Origin: Lewinellaceae bacterium
GTDB taxonomy: Bacteria > Bacteroidota > Bacteroidia > Chitinophagales > Saprospiraceae
Direction of reading: 5' to 3'
Length of the DNA stretch: 64,000 nt
Assembly: GCA_020636155.1 (NCBI GenBank)
Contig: JACJYM010000006.1
Location: 1-64,000, forward strand
The notes beneath the pieces were generated by a model. That model made no database searches, was not told the DNA's origin, and saw only the letters and a list, made by a program, of their open reading frames with translations. Positions 18,468-27,516 of this stretch are shown piece by piece (the first letter of the stretch is position 1; each line of letters starts with the position of its first letter). A program made the translations under genes and the position numbers.

Positions 18468-19904
18468 TTATTGATGCGGATAGCGGAATAATCCGTGCCA
18501 ACCCTTAGTCCATATTTCCACATAACCTTCATTTTTTGCAGCATTGAATTCATCATAATTGGTAAAAAAATATCTTGAATGAGTATCCAAATGCGTCTTT
18601 TGATTGTACTCTCGTAGATGTAACCAAGACAATGAGGGGTCGGTCTTTACATAAAAATTAATCGAAGGGTAAAATAACCAATTTGTATCTAAATCGATGT
18701 CTTCATGTGTTTCGAGATGGATTTTTTCTAAATCATCAAGTAGTTCAAAAGTCAGTTGGTCATAACTCCATTCTTTTACACTTTTAAGTGTATAATTGCT
18801 CACAAAATTAAAAGTAATTGGTAATATTAACAGAAGAGAAATAGGTACGAGAATCTTGGCATTACGCAAAGTTGTTTTGTAGCTCGCCAGTATCATAAGT
18901 GAAAATAATGGATAGAATAGTAAAGCTGTCCTGCCTGTTAGGTAAGGGGTGTGAAGTAACAGATTTTGGATTTTACTGGCTGCGAGGCAAGTAATTAATA
19001 AAACCGGAAAAAACAAGAGTGATCTGTATCTGTGGTCTTTCCATACCGCATAAAGAAAGTATGATGAGGCTATGATAAATAAGAGCCCCAAAAGGTATAA
19101 TGACACTAAATCTCCTGATCCGCGATACAAGAAATTCCACCATAAAGGAACCAGTGTGTCATGAATAATACCATTAGATTCCCAGTAGATGAATTGATTG
19201 GTTTTATTCATGACCAATACTGGTATCATAGAAAATCCCATTGTTATCAGAGCCACAAATACTTGCCATAAAATTGTTTTTCGGTCCTTGTGATAGCCCG
19301 AATAAATGAGCATAATTAATTGTATGCTTGCCCACAGTACTAGCCAGGAAAAATTAGCCATGACCATGAGAAACGAGGCAAAATATCCTATAATGGCATC
19401 TTTTCTCTTTTTTTGAATTATATATCGATAGAGGTGAAATAGACTCACGAGCTCAAAACTGACTGCCATTCCATATCCTCGTGCAAGACTAAAAAAATCA
19501 AAGAGATAAGGATTAATTACTAAAACCGAAATGCTTACTATTAAAGGCAAAATTCTAATGCCAAAGAGGAGTTTTGACCATTTTACAACGTAAATAAAGT
19601 ATAATAAAAAACCTAAAAAATTAGGTAATCTTCCCCAAAACTGATTGATTCCAAAAATCGAAGTAAACGATTTAATTAACAAGCTATTGAGGATGTGATT
19701 GGTCGGCCATTGTTTGTCATAACTCAATATATTATAAATCGTATCTTGAGCATAAAAGATAATCTGACCGGACTCATCATGGGTGATAGGGATTATGCAA
19801 CCCTTCAAAACAACTAAAAAAAGCAATATAAAACCTGCCAAATAGGAAATAGTAAGAAAAAGTCTTTCCTTTTGGTTAGTGCTAGAGTCAATAATTTCGG
19901 ACAT
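18468..19904 (-). CDS. Multi-pass membrane protein, glycosyltransferase (GT39/ArnT)-like
   Basis: The protein has about 478 residues with at least ten hydrophobic segments. The first periplasmic loop holds THDESGQ, an acidic-residue site like the Asp/Glu pair of lipid-linked sugar transferases (ArnT, PMT). The C-terminal 80 residues are soluble. I start it at the ATG at 19904 because a promoter at 19926-19958 lies between this and the longer in-frame ATG at 19991. The substrate cannot be told. Confidence 0.65.
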   Translation of the reverse strand: MSEIIDSSTNQKERLFLTISYLAGFILLFLVVLKGCIIPITHDESGQIIFYAQDTIYNILSYDKQWPTNHILNSLLIKSFTSIFGINQFWGRLPNFLGFLLYFIYVVKWSKLLFGIRILPLIVSISVLVINPYLFDFFSLARGYGMAVSFELVSLFHLYRYIIQKKRKDAIIGYFASFLMVMANFSWLVLWASIQLIMLIYSGYHKDRKTILWQVFVALITMGFSMIPVLVMNKTNQFIYWESNGIIHDTLVPLWWNFLYRGSGDLVSLYLLGLLFIIASSYFLYAVWKDHRYRSLLFFPVLLITCLAASKIQNLLLHTPYLTGRTALLFYPLFSLMILASYKTTLRNAKILVPISLLLILPITFNFVSNYTLKSVKEWSYDQLTFELLDDLEKIHLETHEDIDLDTNWLFYPSINFYVKTDPSLSWLHLREYNQKTHLDTHSRYFFTNYDEFNAAKNEGYVEIWTKGWHGLFRYPHQ

Positions 19905-19925
19905 ACAGCCATTACAATATTTAAA

Positions 19926-19958
19926 CAAATATATTCCTTCTTCATGAAATATTTGCAA
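19926..19958 (-). promoter_or_regulatory. Promoter of the membrane glycosyltransferase gene
   Basis: The minus strand has TTTTG ending at 19956, a 22 bp spacer, then TATATTTG at 19933-19926. The predicted transcript start near 19919 is 15 nt before the ATG at 19904. Confidence 0.55.
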
Positions 19959-20030
19959 AAATGAAATTGGTATAAAACATTTTGATGACAATTAATCTTG
20001 AAAGGATTAATGCAAAAACAATGTTAATTT

Positions 20031-20054
20031 TAAATCAAACGTTTGTTTGATTTA
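20031..20054. promoter_or_regulatory. Perfect inverted repeat, probable TetR operator
   Basis: TAAATCAAAC (20031-20040) and GTTTGATTTA (20045-20054) form a perfect 10 bp inverted repeat around a 4 bp spacer. The right arm covers the minus-33 region of the promoter below. The TetR-family gene starts right after, so autorepression is the natural reading. Confidence 0.65.
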
Positions 20055-20072
20055 TAAGTGATTTTATATTTG
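20042..20072 (+). promoter_or_regulatory. Promoter of the tetR-tolC-emrA-emrB operon
   Basis: TTTG occurs at 20042-20045 and again at 20046-20049, and TATATTTG at 20065-20072, giving spacings of 19 and 15 bp. The first pair fits the consensus. Transcription should start near 20079. Confidence 0.6.
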
Positions 20073-20089
20073 AGTCTTAAACAAAATTA

Positions 20090-20710
20090 ATTATCAATAA
20101 AAGCCACGAAATACTACAAGTTGCTGAAAAATTATTTGCTGAGCATGGATACAATGGCACCTCTATCAGACAGATATGCAAGGAAGCCAATGTAAATATA
20201 TCTATGATTTCCTACTATTTTGGATCAAAAGAGGAATTGTATTTATCCATTTTTAAAGTTAAAATCGATGAAAGTTTATCTAATACTCAAAAAATTATCG
20301 ACAGAAAAGATCTCAATGCTTGGGAAAAAATCAAGTTATTAGTCCGTAATTATAGCAATCGGATTAAACACAATAGAAATTTTTATCTGATCTATCAGCG
20401 AGAACAATTATCTGCTTCCAACGACTTCATTCGAAAATTTCTTTTTGACACGAAACAAAATTTTATCAACGCATTTCAAGAAATAGCTAGGCAAGGCAAA
20501 AGTTCTGGATTGTTTAAAAAGCAAGTAAGAATCGATGTCGTAATTACCATTATTTCAGGCTCCTTGCTCAATGCCTATAATTCTATGGATATGTACGATT
20601 CGTTAAATGTAATTCAGAAAAGTAAGACTTCTGAAAAGTTTGTAAATCAATTGATTATGAATATTGAAATGATATTAAAACCTTTGTTCGGATATGACGA
20701 AAACAATTAA
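20090..20710 (+). CDS. TetR-family regulator with a non-standard start codon
   Basis: Residues SHEILQVAEKLFAEHGYNGT, SIRQICKEANVNISMIS and YYFGSKEEL form a complete TetR helix-turn-helix. The frame has no ATG, GTG or TTG before this domain: it opens after a TAA at 20078 and the first plausible initiator is ATT at 20090 (or ATC at 20093). The ATG at 20204 would delete the first two helices of the DNA-binding domain and is rejected. From ATT the protein has 206 residues, normal for TetR. The 3' end overlaps the TolC gene by 17 nt. A sequencing error or a rare ATT start are both possible. Confidence 0.82.
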   Translation: MINKSHEILQVAEKLFAEHGYNGTSIRQICKEANVNISMISYYFGSKEELYLSIFKVKIDESLSNTQKIIDRKDLNAWEKIKLLVRNYSNRIKHNRNFYLIYQREQLSASNDFIRKFLFDTKQNFINAFQEIARQGKSSGLFKKQVRIDVVITIISGSLLNAYNSMDMYDSLNVIQKSKTSEKFVNQLIMNIEMILKPLFGYDENN

Positions 20711-21983
20711 TTTACTGCTGTTTATCTTGGTTTTATGCCATTCATTGAATGCCCAAAAATCAACTTCCTTGAGTCTCGATCAAGCCATAGAATTAGGAGT
20801 TTCTAATTCAAAAGTATTGAAAATTGATGACTCTAAAATCATGCAGGCTGAGGCACAATTAATAGAGGCAAAAAATTATAAATTGCCGAATCTTGGGTTT
20901 TCTGGTACTGCTTTAGGCTTAACCACGCCTATCATTAAGATGGAAGGTAATAACCAAAATGACTTGGCGATAAATAGTTTGTTCTTTGGTAATTTGTCAG
21001 CAAGTTATCCGATTTACACGGGAGGAAAAATTAAATATGGGATTCAGAGTGCGGAATATCTGCTGAAAGCCAATAAAATTATGAAAGACGGCAGCGAACA
21101 AGAAATTGCCATGAATGTAGCTGAGTCCTACAATAATTTATTGAAAGCGAGACAGGCAATAGAGGTTATAGAGAAGCATCTCGAAGCATCACAAAAGCGT
21201 GATACGATTTTCATGGACTTTGAAAACAATGGAATTCTGTCTAGAAATGATAGATTAAAAGCCAATCTTCAAACCACAGGTTTGAATCTTCAGTTGCTCG
21301 AGGCTAAAAATAACTACAATCTAGCCAATCTGAATATGGCCATCATGTTGGGATTGGATGAAAATACTGAGATAAAACTGGATGATGGATATCTAAGTAA
21401 TGAAAAAGAAGATCTAGATATTCAAGAGATTAGAAATGAAGCAGCTCGAAATAGAAGTGAGTTGAAAGTTCTAGAGGCACAAAGGAATTCAATAGAAATT
21501 CATAAAAAAGTGGCAAATGCGGAAAATTATCCTACTGTGGCCTTGACAGCCGGATATGTAGCCGCAAACATTCCAAATTTTTTGACCATCACCAATGCTG
21601 CCAATATAGGAATCAACGTAAATTATAATTTGGATCATTATTGGAAGAAAAATACGGCATTGATGAAACTAGAAGCTCAATCATTGGAACTAGAATCGAA
21701 CGACCAGTTGCTTCGAGATAAAATTAATCTCGAATTAAGTCGAGATTTTAATAACTATAAACTAAGTAAAAGCAAAATCAACCTACATGAAAAAGCCTTG
21801 GCTCAAGCGAATGAAAATTATAATATCACTTTAGATAAATTCAATAATGGACTAGAAACTGCGGCCAATCTTTTGGAAGCGGATGCGATGAAATTGAATG
21901 CAGAAGTGAGCCTGTATCAATCCAAAGCCGATGCCGCATTGGCATTAATAAAATTGAAATATTCCATGGGAATACTTCGCTAA
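20694..21983 (+). CDS. TolC-family outer membrane efflux protein
   Basis: The protein has 429 residues with a signal peptide ending near LNAQ. Two repeats of long helices follow, with SLDQAIELGVSNS near the mature N-terminus and a second EIRNEAARNRSELKVLEAQ repeat. It is the outer-membrane duct for the EmrA/EmrB-like pump encoded next. The start overlaps the tetR 3' end, indicating translational coupling. Confidence 0.9.
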   Translation: MTKTINLLLFILVLCHSLNAQKSTSLSLDQAIELGVSNSKVLKIDDSKIMQAEAQLIEAKNYKLPNLGFSGTALGLTTPIIKMEGNNQNDLAINSLFFGNLSASYPIYTGGKIKYGIQSAEYLLKANKIMKDGSEQEIAMNVAESYNNLLKARQAIEVIEKHLEASQKRDTIFMDFENNGILSRNDRLKANLQTTGLNLQLLEAKNNYNLANLNMAIMLGLDENTEIKLDDGYLSNEKEDLDIQEIRNEAARNRSELKVLEAQRNSIEIHKKVANAENYPTVALTAGYVAANIPNFLTITNAANIGINVNYNLDHYWKKNTALMKLEAQSLELESNDQLLRDKINLELSRDFNNYKLSKSKINLHEKALAQANENYNITLDKFNNGLETAANLLEADAMKLNAEVSLYQSKADAALALIKLKYSMGILR

Positions 21984-22018
21984 AATTAATAGCTTAATTT
22001 TTTTAAAAGAGAATAATC

Positions 22019-23107
22019 ATGGAAAATATTAATCAAGAAAATAAGAAAAAGAGCCTCATTTTCCCTATGATTTTGGGTGCAATTATCATAATTGGGGGAG
22101 TCATAGGAGTGAGGCAGTACCAATATATGCAAACTCATGAAACCACCGATGATGCCCAAATCATTGTGGACATGAGCCCTGTCATATCGAAGGCAACCGG
22201 ATATATTAAGGAACTAAGAGTTACCGATAATCAAGCGGTTATAGAAGGGGATACATTGGTGATATTAGATAATCGTGATCAATTAATTGCGGTACGACAG
22301 GCGAAAGCTGCCTTAACCATTGCTGAAATGAATCTTAAATCAACCCGATCTGGGGCTCAAGTTTCGAAGCAAAATATAAAAACAAGTGAATCTTCAATTC
22401 AAATAATAGATGACCAGATAGAAGCCTCAAAAGTCCAACTCTGGAAAGCAACTCAAGATTTTGAAAGATATTCTAACTTGATAAAAAATAATTCCATAAC
22501 CCAGCAACAATATGACCAAGCAGTGGCGGCGAAGCAATTGGCTGAAAAGCAACTCGAAAGTGTCCTATCACAGCGAAACCAAGCACTTGCTCAGACAGCC
22601 ACTGCCCGTGCTCAATCCAGTGCTGCCTACGATCAAATAGGAGTCAGTGAAGCATTATTAGCTCAGCGTGAGGTGGACTTAGATCAAGCCAACTTGCTGC
22701 TTTCTTACACGATAATTCAAGCACCACAGAATGGTGTAGTAGCAACCGTGCCTTTGCTGAAAGGTCAGTTGATACAGGCAGGAACACGATTGTTTAGTCT
22801 GGTAAATGACGGTTCAATGTGGATAGTGGCCAATTTTAAGGAAACACAAGTTGAGAAAATGGAAGTAGGTCAAAAAGTAGAAGTTGAGATTGATGCATTT
22901 CCCGATTATAAATTTGAGGGACGAGTGAGTTCTTTTTCTCCGGCGACTGGTTCTGTGTTTTCTATATTGCCGCCTGATAATGCCACGGGTAATTTCGTCA
23001 AAGTAGTTCAACGACTTCCAGTGAAGATAGAATTTGTCAATCTAGACCCAATGATTGCCAAAAAGCTGAAAGGCGGAATGAATGTAAAGGCGATTGTCAA
23101 TTTATAA
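22019..23107 (+). CDS. HlyD/EmrA-family membrane fusion protein
   Basis: The protein has 362 residues. One N-terminal membrane helix (about 14-32) is followed by TDDAQIIVDMSPVISKATGYI, the usual EmrA opening of the lipoyl domain, then a coiled-coil hairpin rich in Ala and Gln (90-210), the second lipoyl half (ILLSYTIIQAPQNGVVA-type) and a beta-barrel domain with KETQVEKMEVGQKVEVEID. It couples the MFS pump to TolC. Confidence 0.92.
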   Translation: MENINQENKKKSLIFPMILGAIIIIGGVIGVRQYQYMQTHETTDDAQIIVDMSPVISKATGYIKELRVTDNQAVIEGDTLVILDNRDQLIAVRQAKAALTIAEMNLKSTRSGAQVSKQNIKTSESSIQIIDDQIEASKVQLWKATQDFERYSNLIKNNSITQQQYDQAVAAKQLAEKQLESVLSQRNQALAQTATARAQSSAAYDQIGVSEALLAQREVDLDQANLLLSYTIIQAPQNGVVATVPLLKGQLIQAGTRLFSLVNDGSMWIVANFKETQVEKMEVGQKVEVEIDAFPDYKFEGRVSSFSPATGSVFSILPPDNATGNFVKVVQRLPVKIEFVNLDPMIAKKLKGGMNVKAIVNL

Positions 23108-23116
23108 TTTCTATTG

Positions 23117-24718
23117 ATGCAGCCAAATACCATTAGAGTAGATCAGGATTCATTGGTGGAGTATGGTAGCCGAAGGGTGATCATTACTATTACGGCTATT
23201 TTTTGTGCCTTACTTGAGATTATCGACGTGACCATCGTGAATGTTGCATTGAACGATATGAAAGGCAATCTTGGCGCTACTTTATCGGAAGTGGGTTGGG
23301 TGATTACGGCTTATGCTATAGGAAATGTCATTATCGTTCCCATGACGAGTTGGCTTTCACAGCAATTTGGTAGAAAAAACTATTTCGCGGCATCGATTAT
23401 GATTTTTACTCTGTTTTCTTTCATGTGTGGCAATTCCACTAGTATCTGGGAATTGGTTTTTTTTAGGTTCATACAGGGGCTTGGAGGCGGAGCATTGCTG
23501 GTTACGTCGCAGACCATCATTACCGAGTCATATCCTGCCGAAAAGAGAGGTATGGCACAGGCTATTTATGGCATGGGAGTAATCGTGGGACCTACGCTGG
23601 GACCGCCATTGGGTGGATATATCGTTGATAATTTTAGTTGGCCATATATTTTCTACATCAACATTCCCATTGGGATTATTGCAACGCTTTTGACATTGCA
23701 ATTTGTACGTAGCCCCAAATATGCAGACAAGAGAAGTGCCAAAGATGTAGATTGGTTAGGGGTTGCCTTATTGACTAGTTTTGTCGGTTCCTTGCAATTT
23801 ATCTTGGAAAGAGGACATGAAGAGGATTGGTTTGATAGTAAACTCATTATTTCATTGTCCGTATTGGCTGTTTTTTCATTTATCTGCTTTATATGGCGAG
23901 AATTGACTTTTAGATATCCCATAGTTGAATTGCGAGTATTAAAAAATGGCAATCTTCGCATCGGAACCATCATGAGTTTTATGCTTGGATTCGGCCTGTT
24001 TGGTTCTACTTTTATCATTCCGCTTTACACACAAAGTATCTTGGGTTGGTCAGCACTGCAAGCTGGATTGTTGTTGATTCCGGCTTCGATTACGACCGCA
24101 TTCATGATGCCTCTGATTGGCCGGATGTTGACAAAGGGAGTGAATACCCAAATGCTTATTTCGCTCGGTTTGTTTCTGTTTTTTGTCTACAGTTTTTGGG
24201 GATACAAGATTATTACACCGGATACGGGGGCTGATAGTTTTTTCTGGATGCTCGTCGTACGAGGAGCAGGATTGGGTCTACTCTTTATTCCGATTACTAC
24301 CCTATCCCTGAGTACTCTGAAAGGGCAAGAAATAGGGCAGGGTGCCGCATTTACGGGTATGATGAGACAGCTGGGTGGCTCCTTCGGTATTGCAACTATC
24401 ACGACCTATTTATCCAACCAAAATGCCATTCACCGTAGCACTCTTCTCCAGCACCTTAGCATTGATGATATTTCTGTACAAGAAAGGTTGCGAGGACTTC
24501 AATCTTTATTCATTTCCCGGGGCTCGACCGCAGATGATGCACTAAGCAAAGCCTATAAAATCTTGGACTTTAGTGTAACTAAGCAGGCGGCAGTACTCTC
24601 TTATATGGATGTTTTTTTATTTCTAGGCTTGATGTTTTTGGCGCTAATCCCATTTGTACTTTTTGTAAAATCCCGCAAAAACAAATCTAAGTTAAATTTA
24701 AAAAATGCAATGCATTAG
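23117..24718 (+). CDS. DHA2-family MFS multidrug transporter (EmrB-like)
   Basis: An inner-membrane drug/proton antiporter of about 533 residues with 14 predicted membrane helices. Motifs are LEIIDVTIVNVAL in helix 1 (DHA2 motif D1), GWVITAYAIGNVI, GRKNYF in the first loop and GPTLGPPLGGYI in helix 5 (motif C). The ATG at 23117 is preferred to the TTG one codon earlier. It completes a tripartite EmrAB-TolC-type pump. It ends 3 bp from the convergent PorP/SprF gene. Confidence 0.93.
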   Translation: MQPNTIRVDQDSLVEYGSRRVIITITAIFCALLEIIDVTIVNVALNDMKGNLGATLSEVGWVITAYAIGNVIIVPMTSWLSQQFGRKNYFAASIMIFTLFSFMCGNSTSIWELVFFRFIQGLGGGALLVTSQTIITESYPAEKRGMAQAIYGMGVIVGPTLGPPLGGYIVDNFSWPYIFYINIPIGIIATLLTLQFVRSPKYADKRSAKDVDWLGVALLTSFVGSLQFILERGHEEDWFDSKLIISLSVLAVFSFICFIWRELTFRYPIVELRVLKNGNLRIGTIMSFMLGFGLFGSTFIIPLYTQSILGWSALQAGLLLIPASITTAFMMPLIGRMLTKGVNTQMLISLGLFLFFVYSFWGYKIITPDTGADSFFWMLVVRGAGLGLLFIPITTLSLSTLKGQEIGQGAAFTGMMRQLGGSFGIATITTYLSNQNAIHRSTLLQHLSIDDISVQERLRGLQSLFISRGSTADDALSKAYKILDFSVTKQAAVLSYMDVFLFLGLMFLALIPFVLFVKSRKNKSKLNLKNAMH

Positions 24719-24721
24719 TCC

Positions 24722-25786
24722 TTAAAATTGAGGACAAATTTCTGATTCATTATCATAATTGCCGATATAGCTGATTGATATTTCAAAGGCATTCATGTTA
24801 ATTCTATCCGCTGATAATTTCCCGATGTTGTAATCGTAGCTAAAGGCAAATTGTAATCCACTCATTTCAATACCAACGGAAGCAATGATAGACTCCAGAC
24901 CGAAACCATCATCATTTTTAACTCCTCTTACCCAAGGGCCGATATTAAGATAAGTAGCATCCGTAGAGTAAAAGTAATACCGAAAATTAGTTCCTAAATC
25001 AATCTCTGTATGTTGTCCTTGTGACAAAAGCAAAACTCGAGGGTCAATTCTAAAAATCTCAGATGTCTGAATGGAATACGAAGCATAAGCCGTCCATTTT
25101 TTATTATAAGCTGATTCTTTAATGAAGTCTACGTTACTACTTTGGTCATATTTGTAAAAGGAGATATTGGGAGAGGCCACGTGAAACAAGCCGGCACCTA
25201 ACATAAATGAACTTCTTTTCGAAGGTTGAGAAAAATAATTAATACCAACAGCGAAGTCACCTATTGCAAAATTGTTTTGTGGTAAATATTCATTCGTCGG
25301 AAAGGAATAATCATTGATAGCATTCCACTGATCCTGAAAAGTGAGATCTTCATAATTTATTGACCTTCTTAAAATGCCGCCTTGAAATCCGAGACTCAGA
25401 TATTTCTTGCTTTTATTGTCTAATGACTTATGATAACTTCCTGTTAGCGCTATTTGAGTTGTATTCAGGTCAAATGTACTTACTTGATCACTGAAAAACA
25501 TGATTCCCGCTCCCACGATATCGGGATTTGTGTTTCGAACTTCACCCAAAGGAAATTTAACATCACCTGCCGCAATAAAAGTGGTCAGCGGATCTTCAAG
25601 AGCCGATCTCCACTGCTCTCGGTATATGCTGGATATTCTGTATGAGCCACTAAAAGTTCCTACATAAGCGGGATTTAGGGTACTCGGTGATGCAAAAAAT
25701 TGTGAAAAATGCGGGTCTTGGGCACCAATTGTCATTGATAGACCCAAAAATACCAATGAAAAAAAATATTTTTTTAAAATCATCAT
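24722..25786 (-). CDS. PorP/SprF-family type IX secretion / gliding membrane protein
   Basis: An outer-membrane beta-barrel of the PorP/SprF family, about 354 residues. A signal peptide ends at MTIGAQ, followed by the hallmark DPHFSQFFASPSTLNPAYVG and YREQWRS. These proteins often pair with particular type B sorting-domain proteins or act in the secretion machine; this copy stands alone. I start it at the ATG at 25786. The longer in-frame start at 25816 lies inside a leader stem-loop and adds a non-signal extension. Confidence 0.9.
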   Translation of the reverse strand: MMILKKYFFSLVFLGLSMTIGAQDPHFSQFFASPSTLNPAYVGTFSGSYRISSIYREQWRSALEDPLTTFIAAGDVKFPLGEVRNTNPDIVGAGIMFFSDQVSTFDLNTTQIALTGSYHKSLDNKSKKYLSLGFQGGILRRSINYEDLTFQDQWNAINDYSFPTNEYLPQNNFAIGDFAVGINYFSQPSKRSSFMLGAGLFHVASPNISFYKYDQSSNVDFIKESAYNKKWTAYASYSIQTSEIFRIDPRVLLLSQGQHTEIDLGTNFRYYFYSTDATYLNIGPWVRGVKNDDGFGLESIIASVGIEMSGLQFAFSYDYNIGKLSADRINMNAFEISISYIGNYDNESEICPQF

Positions 25787-25801
25787 CTTTTCCTTTAGAG
25801 A

Positions 25802-25842
25802 GTATAGCAAATGCACTTTATTTGGAACAATCCTTGCTATAC
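25802..25842 (-). repeat. Leader stem-loop of the PorP/SprF gene
   Basis: GTATAGCAA (25802-25810) and TTGCTATAC (25834-25842) are perfect 9 bp arms around a 23 nt loop. They sit between the minus-7 box and the ATG, so they would form a hairpin in the 5' leader. There is no T-run, so it is not an ordinary terminator. Confidence 0.4.
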
Positions 25843-25854
25843 ATTTTCATAGAG

Positions 25855-25862
25855 CAAACGTA
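25855..25862 (-). promoter_or_regulatory. Minus-7 box of the PorP/SprF gene
   Basis: The minus strand reads TACGTTTG, fitting TAnnTTTG. The transcript would start near 25848, giving a leader of about 60 nt. No clear minus-33 element is visible. Confidence 0.4.
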
Positions 25863-25943
25863 TTAAATTTTTTTATATTATAGTTTAGAATTGAATTTGA
25901 ATTAATCAAGTTTAATAAATCAGGTTCATAAAGAAGTTTTAAT

Positions 25944-26798
25944 TTGGATAAAAAATTTCCCAAATATATCGTGTCGGAATTTGCTATTTGCAATTTGGCG
26001 GTGGCTCCGATAAGGGCATTCCCTGATGACAGGTCGGAAATGATTAGTCAATTACTCTTTGGGGAATTATGCGAAATACTCGATTATAAAAACAAATCTT
26101 GGGTTAAAATTAAATGCACATTCGACGGTTATGTCGGTTGGATTGATCCAAAACAAATACAATATATAGAAGAAAACGTATTTCAGAAATATCAAGGTTA
26201 TCACCCGTGCAGTACGGACATAGCCTTGCCATTGATGAATCAAAATTTGTCATATCCGATACTTCTAGGAAGTACACTCCCTTTTTATGATGGGATAAGT
26301 CTCAAGATGCCTAATGCTCACTATACCTTCAGTGGCAGTACCATTGATATTGATTCTATACCCATCAATGAGGAATTAATCATGAAACTTTCTAAAAGAT
26401 TTCTCAATGCTCCATATCTGTGGGGTGGCAGATCGCCTTTCGGTATTGATTGCTCGGGATTGGTGCAGCAAGTATATAAAATTTTAGGAGTTCCCATGAA
26501 GAGAGATGCTTCACTCCAGGTCGAAGGAGGGGAATTGGTGCCATTTCCACAGGCTGCTAGAGTGGGGGATTTGGCATTTTTTGACAATGCAGAAGGAATA
26601 ATTCACCATGTAGGAATAATTCTTGATGACCAAAAAATCATTCATGCTTCTGGAAAAGTTCGTATAGATACATTAGATCAAAACGGAATCATCCATTCCG
26701 ATACAGGTAAATATACCCACAAATTAAGGATAATCAAACGAGTACTGAAATATGAAGAATCAAAGGGTCAAATTACCCTTCAAAGTGAAAGGAAATAG
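25944..26798 (+). CDS. NlpC/P60 (C40) peptidoglycan endopeptidase with SH3-like domain
   Basis: The protein has 284 residues. A bacterial SH3-like region (about 10-75, DYKNKSWVKIKCTFDGYVGWI) precedes an NlpC/P60 domain (about 150-265). Catalytic residues are Cys in FGIDCSGLVQ, His in HHVGIIL and His in IIHASGKV. It cleaves stem peptides of peptidoglycan. The only usable start is TTG at 25944, as an in-frame stop lies at 25929. No signal peptide is seen, as in many Bacteroidota homologues. The 3' end overlaps the convergent PorT gene by 26 nt. Confidence 0.9.
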   Translation: MDKKFPKYIVSEFAICNLAVAPIRAFPDDRSEMISQLLFGELCEILDYKNKSWVKIKCTFDGYVGWIDPKQIQYIEENVFQKYQGYHPCSTDIALPLMNQNLSYPILLGSTLPFYDGISLKMPNAHYTFSGSTIDIDSIPINEELIMKLSKRFLNAPYLWGGRSPFGIDCSGLVQQVYKILGVPMKRDASLQVEGGELVPFPQAARVGDLAFFDNAEGIIHHVGIILDDQKIIHASGKVRIDTLDQNGIIHSDTGKYTHKLRIIKRVLKYEESKGQITLQSERK

Positions 26799-27516
26799 TA
26801 AAAATCTCAGAAACCACGTTTTCCATTACTCTTGATTCATACAGCAGATTATCATAGATCAAAATATTTCCTAGCCCTCTACTGAACTTTATCTCTGGAG
26901 AAAAAATGAAATACGGGAAGAAAAATTGAGCCCCGAGTCCTACTTCCCACTGAAAATCATGGGGTGAAATCTTGATAAGAGTTCTCGCTTTTCTCGAACT
27001 ACTATTAGAAGAAACGTCATAATTGTACTTTAACCCTCCAAGTACAAAAAATCGCTTGTCTTTGTAGGGTTCTGATTTAAATCTTATGTGAAATGGGAGT
27101 TCAAAAAATACGGATTCAATACTTCGATCAACTGTTAACCCCGTATCTATTTCCTTGAATTGGAAACTTCGATTGGAAAATGCAAAACCCGGCAAAAATC
27201 TAAAGTCAAAAAATTCTCCAAGCTTAAGATTGGCTATCATATGGAGATTTATTCCTATTCCACTTAGTCCAGAGACGACATCGATGCTATCATTGTTGAT
27301 AAAAAATTTGCTCTGACCTACCTTGTAATTTGAGGAATTGACACCGATGGTCAAGCCAAAATAATATGGTTTTTTCTGGAAATCCTTGTAATTATAATTT
27401 CCACGATAGTTCCGTTGTGCCATCAAAGTGCTGCCAATAAAAAAAGACAGAATGAAGATAAACGTTATTTTTGAGCCGTGTATATTGAACAAATTCCGAA
27501 GCTTAATGCCTTCCAT
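26773..27516 (-). CDS. porT: PorT-family type IX secretion protein
   Basis: An outer-membrane beta-barrel of about 247 residues. A signal peptide ends at STLMAQ, and the mature part has strand-rich segments such as YYFGLTIGVNSSNYK, LPFHIRFKSEP and a terminal FTISFHFEG. PorT next to the menaquinone methyltransferase gene is a recurring order in Bacteroidota, and I rely on that context. The start at 27516 overlaps UbiE by 52 nt; a TTG at 27492 (FNIHGSKITF) would also give a good signal peptide. Confidence 0.82.
   Translation of the reverse strand: MEGIKLRNLFNIHGSKITFIFILSFFIGSTLMAQRNYRGNYNYKDFQKKPYYFGLTIGVNSSNYKVGQSKFFINNDSIDVVSGLSGIGINLHMIANLKLGEFFDFRFLPGFAFSNRSFQFKEIDTGLTVDRSIESVFFELPFHIRFKSEPYKDKRFFVLGGLKYNYDVSSNSSSRKARTLIKISPHDFQWEVGLGAQFFFPYFIFSPEIKFSRGLGNILIYDNLLYESRVMENVVSEIFTISFHFEG

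Noticed and set aside
20204..20710. TetR gene starting at the ATG at 20204
   Set aside because: This start removes the first helices of the DNA-binding domain that are clearly encoded upstream in the same frame.
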